Part shown: positions 45,212-55,648 of the stretch, piece by piece
Layout of the letters: the number at the start of each line of letters is the position of its first letter
Position numbering within the stretch: position 1 is the stretch's first letter
Source of the DNA: Coriolopsis trogii
Lineage: Eukaryota > Basidiomycota > Agaricomycetes > Polyporales > Polyporaceae
DNA: 64,000 nucleotides
NCBI GenBank assembly: GCA_020543525.1
Contig: JAHYIO010000005.1
Location: 682,001 to 746,000 of the forward strand
Reading direction: 5' to 3'
The notes under the pieces: generated by a model
Told to the model about the DNA's origin: nothing
What the model saw: only the letters and a program-made list of their open reading frames with translations
Database searches by the model: none
Position numbers and translations under genes: made by a program

Positions 45212-46213
45212 ATGCCACCTCCTCCATCTAATATCGTCTTCGACCGCCTCGACAATCCCACAGGTCAGTCTCATATAGCGTCGCAGGTAAACTACTAAAC
45301 CACTTCTCGTAGAAGCGACTGTAAAAGAAGCAGCGAAACTCTTTGCTGATCTCATGGCTGCAGGTAAGTGACCGAGCACTACGATGTGAGGCTTTCCACC
45401 AACCAAGAATTCATCCTAGACCCCGCCGCCATTGCAGTGACTGGCGGAGACATCTCTCTCATCCCTCTCCTTGGACGCGTCATGCTCCGCCCGCTCCTCC
45501 TCTGCCCCGGTGTTGGACAGACATTCATCGCGAGAGACGAGCATGGCGCTCTAGTCGGATATGCTGCGTTTACGTTACCCGGACAAGTTCTACTCTCGAC
45601 GTGAGTCATCTTCACCGTCGGCGCGCTTCATATTCATTCCGTTGCAGACCAGAGCAGCAAGCGTATGGACTTGCAGAATTCATGGAAAAGCTCTCGCCGG
45701 AGGGCAAGAAGTACTATGAAGATACTGTGAGTGATTCGACACCGCACTGTTGACACTCTAACGATGCCTTGTATAGCTTGGTACCAAAGTCCCGAAGGCT
45801 CACGACGAGTGCCTGGGAATCAAGGATGCTGAGCGCAATACGTACTGGTGCGACTTCGCCATGGTTCACGCTGACTTTCAAGGCCGAGGCATAGCAACAG
45901 CGCTCTTCCATCTTGCATTCGAAGCAGTATGTAGTTCTCCCCCGATGTTTGCGAATCTGGTCAGCTGACACAACTTCAGGCTAAGAAGACAGGAGTGACG
46001 GTTGCCCTTGGAACCACGAACGCCCGGAACGTAAGTCCATCTCACACCTTGCGGCTGTCCTATTTGATGATATCCTGCTTTGGCCAGGTTGCTATTTACA
46101 AGGCGATTGGCCTCGAGGCCCGTGGCAAGAGGGAGTTCACGTCCCCCTGGGTAGACTGGACCCTCTGGCACTTCGCAAGAGAATCGGGGGAGGAAGCTCG
46201 TCGCGAGAATTAG
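45212..46213 (+). CDS. GNAT-family N-acetyltransferase GNAT-1
   Basis: Predicted acetyl-CoA-dependent N-acetyltransferase, 229 residues. Seven exons: 45212..45263, 45313..45363, 45420..45600, 45648..45726, 45777..45926, 45980..46030 and 46088..46213. The C-terminal half has the GNAT fold. CDFAMVHADFQGRGIATALF contains the acetyl-CoA loop (Q-G-R-G-I-A), and LGTTNARNVAIYKAIGL is the following strand and helix. No membrane helix or signal peptide. The acceptor is unknown; small-molecule detoxification or metabolite tailoring are possible. The paralogue GNAT-2 (59218..60384) shares exon sizes 51, 79, 150 and 51 nt. Both lie just beyond a 7TM-A/B gene. Confidence 0.86.
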
Positions 46214-46640
46214 GCAGTCCCACGTCCCATCTTGCCAGGAGCTTTGCAGCCTCCGATTGGAGCGCCAGTACCGCGCGAGTATAGTCTGACATCGGTTCAG
46301 AAGATGCGCTTCCCGTCCACCTGATTGTTAGATGCACCGGCCGTGTCGACACCTGTTCGAAGATACGCCGCTCGATTTGATCATCCGCACTATATTCCTA
46401 CACTGTGATACTCGGATGCTGCGCAAAATATACCACGCAAGATACGGCACTCGCAACTTCTCATTGTTTCCAGACGAGCTTCGGAAAGCGCTTCAGTGGT
46501 CAGTCGAAACGCTGAGCAGCATTCTTCCATTCTCTGAGCTATCAACCGGCGCCGGAGCCTTTGACAGGTAGCTCAATCAACTCGCTGCACGAAGCCTCAT
46601 CTTCAAGGTCGTCGTTCGTCGTTCGAGCTGCACACAAGAG
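46214..46640. other. Intergenic region upstream of the 46641 gene
   Basis: An ATG-started 79-codon frame (46332..46571) exists but has no recognisable motif. The region probably holds the promoter of the next gene. Confidence 0.35.
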
Positions 46641-47728
46641 ATGTCACGTCCCCAGGCTGAATACCAGGTGCTCCTCTCGAACCGCGACTCTCTCGACTAC
46701 GAGACAGATAGCGCCGCACACAATTGTATGCTCACCCATCTGTGTCATTATGTTTTGTGCAACTTACCGATACATACATTAGCGGCTGCTGTCGATACTT
46801 GTACGCACGAACTGTGTGCGACTGACTCGAATGGCGAAGGCGACTCAAGGCACAATGAGCACAAAATCCCGTGTCTCCTCGTCTGGCTCAGCGTCGCGGT
46901 CATCCTCATTGCGTTCACGGATATCGTTGCCCTCACGTACATCGCTCGCATGTTCCGCACCGTTTTCCAAGATAAGGACTTCGCTGACAACCTCGAGTAT
47001 GCAAACCCGTATATTGGGTTGAAGGAGCTATACGCCTCAGGGGAAGTCAACTCGTCGAAGATCGATCCTATTCTCGTCCGTCCCCGCATCTCCGCTCAGG
47101 TATTCCTCGACGACGTCGACAGATTCTCGCCGAGGGGCGAGCATGACTACTGGAGCGAGACATTCGGAAGCCTCTCACCGAACGAGCGACACCTTCAAGT
47201 GTCCCCAAATGTACGTACCCCAAGTCTGCCAGTTGGACGAAACGTTGACACGTCTGTGGATTTATATAGGTGCGCACTATCGTGCAATTTCGGGTGATCG
47301 ACTTCGGGATGGAGGATTGTCATTTGGTTTTCAGCCTACCCAACCTGGGAGTACCTCTCGAAGACCACGCATCCTTCGGCATGAACCCGTCCTCGCACTT
47401 CGACGTGATACGATTGGATTCTACGCGGTCTGTGAATGCAAGGAAGCTTACTTATCGCAACAAACCGAAGGCGTTGGAGAAGGTCGCAACGCTACAGCCA
47501 CGCTTAGACGGAGAGACCTTGATCCATCGTTTTCCCTGCCCGCGGGGCTCATTGCACATTTTCGAGGTGGCGTGCGCGGAGGGGAGCGAGTGTCTGCTCG
47601 ACGTCTGGTCTAGCCAGACTACGGGATATGGTGGGGATCTCTCTCTCATAGTTTCATGAATATCAAGCATGTACTCACTGCAAGGAATCATCCCAGGTGT
47701 CAACATCTATCAACATCAGACGGTCTAA
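46641..47728 (+). CDS. Single-pass membrane protein of unknown function
   Basis: 301 residues from four exons (46641..46725, 46783..47210, 47270..47630, 47697..47728). A polar N-terminal region of about 60 residues precedes one strong transmembrane helix near 64-86 (CLLVWLSVAVILIAFTDIVAL). The long C-terminal part, probably lumenal or outside, contains ANPYIGLKELY, a Pro/Arg-rich RPRISAQVF segment and a mixed beta-type region ending YGVNIYQHQTV. I do not recognise a named domain. The first intron keeps the frame open if retained but has good GT and AG borders and is taken as real. The gene precedes UstYa-1 by 360 bp on the same strand. Confidence 0.65.
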
Positions 47729-48090
47729 ATTTGAACACGAATCCTGGTTCCACTCTCCGCGCGAACTCTTTAATGTACTGTTATTTATTCTCCAATTTCT
47801 GAAGGAATGCTAAACGTCTCCTACCAAGACCGGAAACCAGGAGTTCGATCAGACCCTGGCTGAGCGTTACGGGTGCGGCGTTTCTGATCAGTATGGAACG
47901 CGCTGACGGTGTGAGCGTCCCCGCCGCTTCTCACATCCCGGGTTTACGGCCTAGTGTTGTTCTCTGTTACCGATACGTCACCTGTGCGAAGTAATTCGAG
48001 GGAGACACTCCCATTGTCACTCCCTATAATCATCCGCGACTCGTGGAGCTCGTCCGCATCGCGCTTCTCCGAACTTGACGGACTCGCAAG
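47729..48090. other. Intergenic region upstream of UstYa-1
   Basis: Probable promoter of the DUF3328 gene. No motif stands out. Confidence 0.35.
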
Positions 48091-48789
48091 ATGTTCTCCC
48101 GGCTCATCGCGTACTCGTTTCTGGTCTCTCTGGTAGTGGTCAATCTCGGCATTGACCTATCTCTCATCCAGAGAGTGCGTCCTCTCCTCGCGCAGCGACC
48201 CCCGCCTTCATCACACTACAGTACGTGTCATTGTGGTCCCTATAAGCCGAAGCGACATTCATGCGACTGACGAGTCCCACACCGTTCGAATACAGGCTGG
48301 ATCGAGGATGACATACCGGAAAGCTTCGCTCTGGTCAATGCGCGACCTCATGTGGTGATGTCCATCGAAGAGTCGGTGCGCTTTGGGGTCAACGAGCCCG
48401 AGGCGAATCCCGAGTGGCTCTGGACGGCGACTGTCGGGGATCAAGGCGACGTACACATGGGCCCCAACCACCGCTTCGCTATCGTAGGCGTCACCCACGG
48501 GCAGCACTGCCTGCGCACCATCCGCAAGATGCTCGACGGGGTCGATGTACTGGGGCGAAAAGAGCTCAGCCACGCCGAGCACTGCCTGAGCTTCCTCCGC
48601 CAGACGACCCTCTGTGCCGCAGATACAACACTCGAGCCCGGGGACGCGTTTGGGAGGAACTTCACAGCAGAGAGGGTTACCATGGACGATAGAACGTGCA
48701 TGGATGTGGAGGCTTTCTATGGGAGTATGTGGAAGCAGTGGAACGAGTGGTTGGGTTTCAGGAAGCTCTCGGGATCGGAGCAGACATAG
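48091..48789 (+). CDS. DUF3328 (UstYa-like) membrane protein, copy 1, both HxxHC motifs intact
   Basis: 207 residues, two exons (48091..48220, 48296..48789). Residues 6-25 form a single N-terminal membrane helix. After a linker come the family features: YSWIEDDIP, the region before VHMGPNHRF, then two metal-binding-type motifs, HGQHC near 136-140 and HAEHC near 160-164, followed by LRQTTLCAADTTLEP. Characterised family members (UstYa/UstYb of ustiloxin biosynthesis) catalyse oxidative cyclisation of ribosomal peptides, and others act in diverse secondary-metabolite pathways. The substrate here is unknown. It lies beside 7TM-D and a second DUF3328 gene. Confidence 0.85.
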
Positions 48790-48914
48790 TCACACATTCA
48801 GAATCTGGGGTCCTCAGCTGAGCGGGTACATATGTGAATCGCGATTTTGGGTAGTACAAATACTTGTAAGTATTCAGCAGGCAGGAAGGCGCAACATGCG
48901 TTTACAAACTCCGA

Positions 48915-50151
48915 CTAAGCGATCTTTGCAAGAGAATGCACTACGTCCGGAGACGAGCCGCTGAGCTCGGAGATTTCGTTGAGCTTGATCGCGGTGCGGT
49001 CACTTGTGGTCCCATAGGTGTCCTGCGCGTTGCTCGTATCTGTTTCGTTGTGAATACGGGTGCCGAACCGAAGCGACGTTCCAGCAGGTGCTGAATCTTT
49101 TGTCCAGGCACGACCTATCAGCACTCTCACTATGATCATTTGAGGCGAGAGGCACTGTACGCATCAATTATTAGCATACGCAGCATAAGACGAATTCCAG
49201 CATGCGAGAACTCACGGTGAACATGAGATAGATTGAGAGGAAGAATATTGATGTAGGGTGATTGATGCCGAGGGTGACTATGTAGGCAATTCCAAACAGG
49301 GTGTAGGGGAGCATGGACTCGATCACTAGCGATGCCGCACCAGTGTATGTCTTGGATACCTCACGTCCGAGTGTCTGCTCCATGGACTTGGCGACCCAGA
49401 GAATGCGAGCGCAGATGAGCACAGAGCAAGTGAAGTTGAGCCCGATCACAACTGAAGAGTATGCGAGTGCAATCTGCGCCGCCTTGCCGACAAAGAAGTT
49501 GGCGTTAGGTACACCAGATGTGTAGCAGTTCAGGATGCCAAGGGCTGATACAGGGCAAAAATCTGTCTCCGAATGATCGTACAGAGGAAGCAGTAACTTA
49601 CCTGCCGTACCAAGGTAGAGAACGGACGGGATGATGACAACATGCCAGTTAGACCAGACGACATACGTTCGGTAAATCTAGATAAAGAGAGCAGTCAATC
49701 GCCTGCTTCTCCCTGGGAATAAGCAAACGGGGAACATACTAGGAGAGCGTCACTCATCAGACTCAGGACAACGCTCGAAACACTCCCGAGAGTCTCATAC
49801 CAGATCGCAGCATTGTCGGAGAGGTATTGCCCTGACCCCCCCGGGTAGTCCGCGTGCACAATCCACATCTCCTCACCGAAGACAACTTGAACAGCGAGGA
49901 ATATGGTGACCATGCACAGCAGTCCAGTACTGAAGTACAGGAGACGTTTCTCGCCATGCTGATCGTGTGTCCGATTGTTCATGATGAGCCATACGGTCCA
50001 GAAGTACAGCATCAGTTCAACCCCTCGTATAGCGATTGAGTTTCATTCCTAGCAGCTTGTGAGACTTGAAGGAGAGCGCACCATACAGGATGAGGATGAA
50101 GCTGTTCCCGATATAGAACGAGTTCTGGAATATGCCGTTGGGATCAGACAT
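48915..50151 (-). CDS. Seven-transmembrane protein 7TM-D (paralogue of 7TM-C)
   Basis: 332 residues, five exons: 50082..50151, 49740..50023, 49602..49677, 49216..49544 and 48915..49154. Exons 1, 3 and 4 have the same lengths as in 7TM-C (70, 76 and 329 nt); exon 2 is shorter by three codons. The seven helices, the ALLIYRTYVVW motif after helix 3 and the CLSPQMIIVRVLIGRA motif after helix 7 are shared. Only the C-terminal tail has diverged. Its ends are 126 bp from the convergent UstYa-1 and 734 bp from the tail of UstYa-2. Function unknown. A role in sensing or moving a metabolite is suggested only by the neighbours. Confidence 0.85.
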
Positions 50152-50884
50152 TGTGTCTGCAAGCGGGAGGCTGTATGAGGGTTTGTCGTCTAGTTTGCGC
50201 ACCGGTGAGTACTAGGAGAGTTGGAGGCAGTGGGGAGCAGGAGCGGCCGCTAGGACTCACGTACACCGACACCGGGTGACTTAGAGGGGGGCCAAACGCT
50301 CATCCGCTCCGAAGAGGGTCGGTCGGTCAGGATGAACATGACATCGCCAGCGGCATCTGTACCTCATGGTGGTATGCGACAGCCTGAGGGACAGCGCTGT
50401 AAGTGCCAGTGCAGCAAGTCCCTATCAGAAGGTGAGCGAGAGATGTCACGGAACCCACAATACGCCGTAAAGGGTGCACATGCCAAATCACAGCTTCATG
50501 GGATTCTGACTCTGGTAAGGCTTCTCACGTCAATGTGTTAGCGGCTAGCCAGCGGCGGCGGCGTGCATATGAGAGACCGGGGCTTAGAACAGGTCACAGT
50601 ACCCTTCGCGCAGCTGTGGCTATCCGTTTGCGATGTGAGGTCCCACGGCAGGCAAGGTCAAATCGCAATATCTGAACAAAAAGACTCACATTCACGGCGT
50701 TTATGACTTCAGGGAAGACTTCTTCTGTGGGCGGTGGAGGTTCTGAACAGCGATAGGGCGTCAGCGCTAAGCATGTCCATGTGCGGCGGGGGTTCAGACG
50801 CGCACACTGGCACTACCCGGTCGGTGAACAGTCTACCGCGTATTCTCCATTACACAAGATTGTACACTCTAGGTGAGTTCACTA
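50152..50884. other. Intergenic region upstream of 7TM-D and downstream of UstYa-2
   Basis: Promoter of 7TM-D and 3' region of UstYa-2. No gene is supported. Confidence 0.4.
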
Positions 50885-51591
50885 CTAGATTCCGTCGTCT
50901 TGCCTGCCAGTGCGTGCAGGTCTAGACTCGGACACCATGGCAGTGCCGTTTCTGCCCTCGAGTCCGAGTCCTTCAAGCGATTTTCGATACGCATCTTGTA
51001 CCTCCCACACTTTCTCATACACCGGCCTCCAGTCTTTGCATCTTCGTATGCCGTGCGGGTCCACGGGGTTGAGGCGACTGGGATGTACGTACTGGTACGG
51101 CTCGATATGCAAGTCGCCTCGGCACATAACCATCTGCCTCACGTAGTTCATACAGTGTCGTGTCGGTTGAACGTCCCGCTCCAAACGAGGTCGCGACAGC
51201 TGGTGTCGAATGACGTCGAGGCAGCGCAATTGGTGCATCATGGAGACGGTATAGGGTGTGCGTGAACGTCCAAGGTGAACGACCCCGCCCTCGGGGAAAA
51301 GCGGAGTCCATTCAGCACCTGATGAGATGCGGTAGCGCGTCCAGCTGTCTATCTGTAGAGCGACCTCTTTTCTGCTGAGGCTCCAAGAGGCCGTCGCTGA
51401 GATAAGTTCAGTGTAAGGCAAAGTCACCGTGTGAAGTAGTCATGCATACAGCCGTCGTGTCTGTTCGTATCATCTTGACTCTCAGCGCGCTTGATCACTT
51501 CGTGTGCACATATCTTGAAGTATGCGTTTAGAGACAAGAATATTGCCATCAACGCGATGAGGATGTTCTCGAGGGCGAGCTTCGACAACAT
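50885..51591 (-). CDS. DUF3328 (UstYa-like) membrane protein, copy 2, degenerate HxxHC motifs
   Basis: 217 residues, two exons (51450..51591, 50885..51396). A transmembrane helix lies at about 8-30. The family core is clear: a GVVHLG region, then HQLRCLDVIR and HCMNYVRQMVMCRGDLHIEP. Each HxxHC motif has lost one histidine: motif 1 reads HQLRC (Arg for the second His) and motif 2 reads PTRHC (Pro for the first His). A GT-AG intron (51397..51449) is needed; without it the frame breaks, which could be mistaken for a frameshift. UstYa proteins often work in pairs, so a catalytically weak partner to copy 1 is conceivable. Confidence 0.78.
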
Positions 51592-52522
51592 AATTTGAAG
51601 GATGACTGTATTTGTATTAAATATCAATCACGCTGAGCGTTGTCTGCAAGCTAACATATTGCGCACCTTGTGACGCCTCGCGCAAAGGAAGATGTGCTTG
51701 CTGTACTCGACGGCTGCACATTTGAGGGCCATATAAGAGGTGTATGACAGCCGTCTGCTGTCGACGGTCGCCAATCATCGGTATTGCGTTGCGCCGATGG
51801 GTCGGAGAGGACCGTCCTGGCCGGAAGTATACATGAACTTTCATTCATGCGGACATTTTCAGACGTATAGTACGCACGCCAGAGTTCTACTCACCGCAAT
51901 GGCTTTCAATGTCTTCCCAGGTCCCGCAGCGCCAGGGGAGTTGTCCGTGGAGCTGCGGGCGTTGATTGCTAGGATAGCTCTCTCGGACACATCGGGGCGC
52001 CCAACTTGAACAGCATCATGCGGAGAATTGAGAAGCAGGCTTATTCTGGAAGGCGGAAGTTAGCATCTGTAATGAGCGACGCTGCAACATCGGGTCGACT
52101 GCGTGTCCGGGATGGCCGTTTGACTGGTGGAATACCCATGCTCACCCAGAATGTTCATCCTCCGCGTACGGCTTCTTGAGCGCTGTTTGCCTGACAAGAG
52201 TTCGAAGATGTGTATGCTCTGAGTCACTCGTGCCGGGCTATTGTTAGACTGGGAAGTGAGCGATAACCGCTGTTGTGTCAAACGAGAGCCTACGCTTGTC
52301 ATTCGGACAGGCCTGCGCACACACAACTCACAAAAATGCAGTGATGTCGGGTCTGGCATAGAGCCTGGGGACCAAAAGATCAAACTGCCTGATGTGGTCA
52401 TGAGCACAGGGAGCCTGAGCCGGATATAAGGTGACCTACTGTGGAGACTCACACATTCACAGCCGACACACCTCTCTAACGAACGCAGTCTCGTTTCTCG
52501 GCCGATACGAGCCTTCGGCACC
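51592..52522. other. Divergent intergenic region between UstYa-2 and the small peptide gene
   Basis: Promoter of both flanking genes. Only a 36-codon open frame (51899..52009) is seen and it is not supported. Confidence 0.4.
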
Positions 52523-52773
52523 ATGCTATTCCCAAGGCCATCTCAGCTTGCCGGTTTTGTCCTTCTCAGTGCACTTTTCGTGTTAATCCCCTGTGTACAG
52601 GGTACTCCAATCGCTCCAGACGTCGAGTGTTTGACCAACAGAGCTCCCGAGGAGAATGGTTAGTCTCTTGTTTCTGTTGCATAACAAACGTATACCCTTC
52701 GCTTACAGTGATCAGGCTCGCTGCATATAGATGGATGTTGGATTTGAATCGCCCGTCTGACGTCTTGCCATAA
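52523..52773 (+). CDS. Small predicted secreted peptide (66 residues)
   Basis: Two exons (52523..52658, 52709..52773) with a 50 nt GT-AG intron encode 66 residues. Residues 1-27 are a strong signal peptide (hydrophobic GFVLLSALFVLIPCV core, then QG). The mature part of about 39 residues has one Cys and no repeats, no KR/RR processing sites and no recognisable motif. It is divergent from UstYa-2, 930 bp away. The start matches the typical A at -3 (CACCATG). Supported by signal peptide and splice sites only. A precursor role for the DUF3328 enzymes would be speculation, since dibasic-bordered cores are missing. Confidence 0.42.
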
Positions 52774-53222
52774 ACCCGTACTATCAATCTGAACGTGAGT
52801 TCGTATCCTTGAGATATATTGACGTCCTCGACTCACATCAACCATTTCGGTACAGGTAGCTCTCACCGGTCAACAAGGCGAGGTCTTGGATATACATACA
52901 TGATAGACATCTGTAGCTTTTCGTCAGTCACGATTAATGCGGAGAATCACTTGTCCTGAATATGACGGTCGATCCCTCGGTCCTCTCGATGCCAGGCTGG
53001 TCCCGCAGAACACTGGCAGGTGTTTGCCAAGCTCGCAGTCTGCGGTCGGCGGGTCTAGTATGCGGTCGATGAGTAGAAATTACTCAAGGAAGTTCGAATG
53101 TGAGTCATCCCAGAGCGTAGCACCCTGAACGATCGCGAGGATACGAGCGCGCATTGTCACGGTCATTGCGATTCTGTGGCGATACAGGCTGGCTACGCAT
53201 ACCGTCCGGGACCCAAACCCTG
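52774..53222. other. Intergenic region downstream of SDR-5, with a 96 bp repeat
   Basis: The repeat at 53044..53139 matches 55511..55606. Nothing else is recognised. Confidence 0.5.
53044..53139. repeat. 96 bp direct repeat, copy 1
   Basis: Runs from GTCGGCGGGTCTAGTATGC to CCCTGAACGATCGCGAG and is about 90% identical to 55511..55606, same orientation. The two copies flank SDR-5 and the broken SDR. No terminal inverted repeats or target-site duplication was seen. Confidence 0.75.
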
Positions 53223-54286
53223 CTACGCACTCATGCCTTCGTGCTGGAGATCCTCAGACCATCCCCCATACGTCTCGAGCACATTCGAGAGACCGTTCAC
53301 GAAGTCTCTCAAGAGCTCGATAGAGTCGCTGCCCAGCGGGCAATGGAGAGGAGGGTTAGGGAGCATCGCCAGGTCGTAGATCTTTTGCACGCCCTTCGCG
53401 GTGTCCTTGAGGCCGAACCGGTCGACTGCGTCATCTTCCTTAGGCTGCGGGCTCGGCTTGATCGACTTGCGTATGGTCGAAGCGATGGAGGAGGGATCTG
53501 CGTAGGCCGGGTGTTGGGGTGCCAGCTGGAGGGCAGACATGATGTCCGTCTTGAATGCACCGGATTCGACCGATGTGATCTGGTGATAAGGTACGTCAGC
53601 AGATGGCTAAATACGCAGGAAACGTTCGCATACCCGGATGTTCCACTTGGGGTCTATCTCCTTGTAGATCGACTTCGTAAGGCCTTCCAGTGCTATTCCA
53701 CGACATGTGAGCTCAATTGATACTTGGCCCGTAGAGCATTACATGCGTCTCACCGTGTTTGGACGCGGAGTAGAAGCCTAGGGCCGGATAGCCCACGATG
53801 CCAACGGCAGCGCTGTGCTGGATGAGGTGCCCGCCCTGAGGCACGTTCTCCTCCCGGAAGAACCGGACAGCCTCCTGCGATACATGCGCCGCGCCCCAGA
53901 AGTTGACTTCGAACATCTTGCGCGCAGCGTCGTCCGGGACCGACTCCACTTCGCCCCCGACGACGTACCCCGCGTTGTTGAACACGACGTCGACGCGACC
54001 GAAAGCGGCCTTGGCGCGCTGGAACGCTGCCTTGATCTCCTCTGGGCGGGTGACGTCGAGGGGCGCAAGGACGAGCTGCGCTGCGGGGTACTGGGAGGTG
54101 AGGAAGTCGAGGGTCGCGGGGTTGCGGAGTGTGGCGAGGACGCGGTCGCCGCGACCGAGGGCGCATCGGGTCATTGCCAGGCCGAAGCCCGAGGATGCAC
54201 CAGTTACTGAGAGAATGTGAGTAAGACACATGATCACTGAGCGGTCCAATGGGAATCGACTGACTGAGCCAGACCTTAGAGGGCAT
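53223..54286 (-). CDS. Short-chain dehydrogenase/reductase SDR-5 (catalytic Ser replaced by Ala)
   Basis: SDR-fold protein of 296 residues; exons 54265..54286, 53754..54206, 53634..53692 and 53223..53579. Motifs: TGASSGFG, FNNAG, FEVNFWGA and YSASK. The position 13 residues before the Tyr, in HSAAVGIVG, is Ala, with a Ser one residue earlier that might compensate. Exons 1-3 have the same lengths as in SDR-2, -3 and -4. The C-terminal exon is the longest of the set, with an added acidic PQPKEDDAVD segment. The first donor is GTCAG as in SDR-4. A minus-strand TATA-like box (54360..54367) lies about 75 bp upstream. Confidence 0.87.
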
Positions 54287-54849
54287 GTTGATCAAGGGTC
54301 TTGTGGAAGTTCAGGTTTGAGGGAGAAAGGTTGCTGCTCTCTCTCCTCTGCTCGTTGCTCTTTTATGAGTCTCGCGCCTCTGGTCGGCAGCACACGGACC
54401 CCCTGCTGCATCTCCTATCGGGAATTGGCACACGAACTCTCACATGTACCCGTACCCTACCGCCGCGAAGAACGCATGGAGACGCCCATCAACAGCCAGT
54501 CGCTCTCAATGCTCAATGTCCGTTCGGGATACCTACGATGTGTTTCACGGCTCTTCCGATTGCGTTGCGTTCAGAGATGAAGCTGATATGAAATTCACAA
54601 CGGGGATCCGGAGTCTGCGAGGACGTGGATACCGATCGGTATACACCCTCACGAGTCACCGGCCAGCTGCCAGTGGGAAGTTGGCATCACGGTACTCCAG
54701 TATGTCAAATACAACGAGTCTTCAGTTCAAATTCTTCATTCCAAATTCTCACTCACAGGCAAAGCGTCGAGTCCCTACATTTAGGACGTGTATCGCTGTC
54801 AAGCCCCGCTTCCTCAGGTCTGCCTCGTGGATAAGTAGGCATCATGGAT
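54287..54849. other. Intergenic region between SDR-5 and the broken SDR
   Basis: Promoter of SDR-5. No gene is seen. Confidence 0.4.
54360..54367 (-). promoter_or_regulatory. TATA-like box of SDR-5
   Basis: CATAAAAG on the minus strand, about 75 bp before the ATG at 54286. Confidence 0.35.
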
Positions 54850-55314
54850 CAGCCTCCAACATTCCAACCACGAAGCGTACTCTCCCATCTCCGCGGAGCA
54901 ACTCTTTGACTTCTCTCTTGCAAACTCGACGGATTTTCTGCGGAGGACGAGTCGTGGCGGGGTGGGAGAGCTCGAGCTGGCTGGGCCGGTACAGCCCCGC
55001 CCCGTCTTGTTGATGTCTCCCTTGACGTCGTAGATGTAGATTCAACCCGTCGTGTAGCCTTCCCGACTGGCTAGAAAAGTTCTGACCGCGACGACCGGCG
55101 GAAGGTCAGGCTTCCTGTAGGCGGGGTGGGGCGGCGGCTTGGCCATCGCGATGAGGGCGCTCGTCTTGTGCGCTCCCATCGAGATGATTGTGACCTGTTG
55201 TATGCAGTGAGTAGTCTGGAGCATTTGCCACGATACATATCGGTCTGTGACTGACTTTGACCTTCAGTCCCGGATCGAGCTCCTTTGCCAGAGTCTCTGC
55301 AAGGCCTTCCATGC
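54850..55314 (-). pseudogene. Broken short-chain dehydrogenase (C-terminal exons 3 and 4 only)
   Basis: The segment at 55314 downwards encodes MEGLAETLAKELDPGLKVK, the counterpart of exon 3 of SDR-1, followed by a GT-AG intron and a clear exon 4 homologue (HKTSALIAMAKPPPHPAY). It stops at an in-frame TGA, and further SDR-like stretches continue in other frames (VKGDINK, then EYASW near 54890), so the reading frame is broken more than once. Exons 1 and 2, with cofactor loop and catalytic Tyr/Lys, are missing. It is closer to SDR-1 than to its neighbour SDR-5. Confidence 0.75.
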
Positions 55315-55510
55315 CTGTCCAACGCACATCGAGTAGGTCAGTATGGTGGTACCTTGAATCCGAGACATAGTGCCGATAGCAGGTGACGCTCCTGTTTACT
55401 GGTCAATTTGCTGTCTTATGATGATCGCACGAATGAAAAAGACATGCTCTCAACCTCTATACGACCCCACAAGGTGGCAGTGGAGAACAGGCGTGTTCGT
55501 GGCAGTCTCC

Positions 55511-55606
55511 AGTCGGCGGGTCTAGTATGCAGTCGATGAGTAGATATTACTCAAGGAAGTTCGAATGTGAGTCATTGCAGGGCGTAGCACCCTGAACGAT
55601 CGCGAG
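55511..55606. repeat. 96 bp direct repeat, copy 2
   Basis: Same orientation and about 90% identity with 53044..53139. It lies 2.47 kb from copy 1. Confidence 0.75.
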
Positions 55607-55648
55607 AGAAAGTAAGCAGGCCGGGCCAAATGAGAGTCAAGTCAAGGA

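Noticed and set aside
46726..46782. In-frame read-through of intron 1 of the 46641 gene
   Set aside because: The 57 nt stretch has no stop, but its GTATGC donor, branch-like ACTTAC and ATTAG acceptor favour an intron.
51424..51450. Apparent frameshift in UstYa-2
   Set aside because: A 53 nt intron with GTATGC donor, good branch region and CTCAG acceptor restores the frame, so the gene is probably intact.
51899..52009. 36-codon frame in the UstYa-2 upstream region
   Set aside because: Too short and without any supporting feature.
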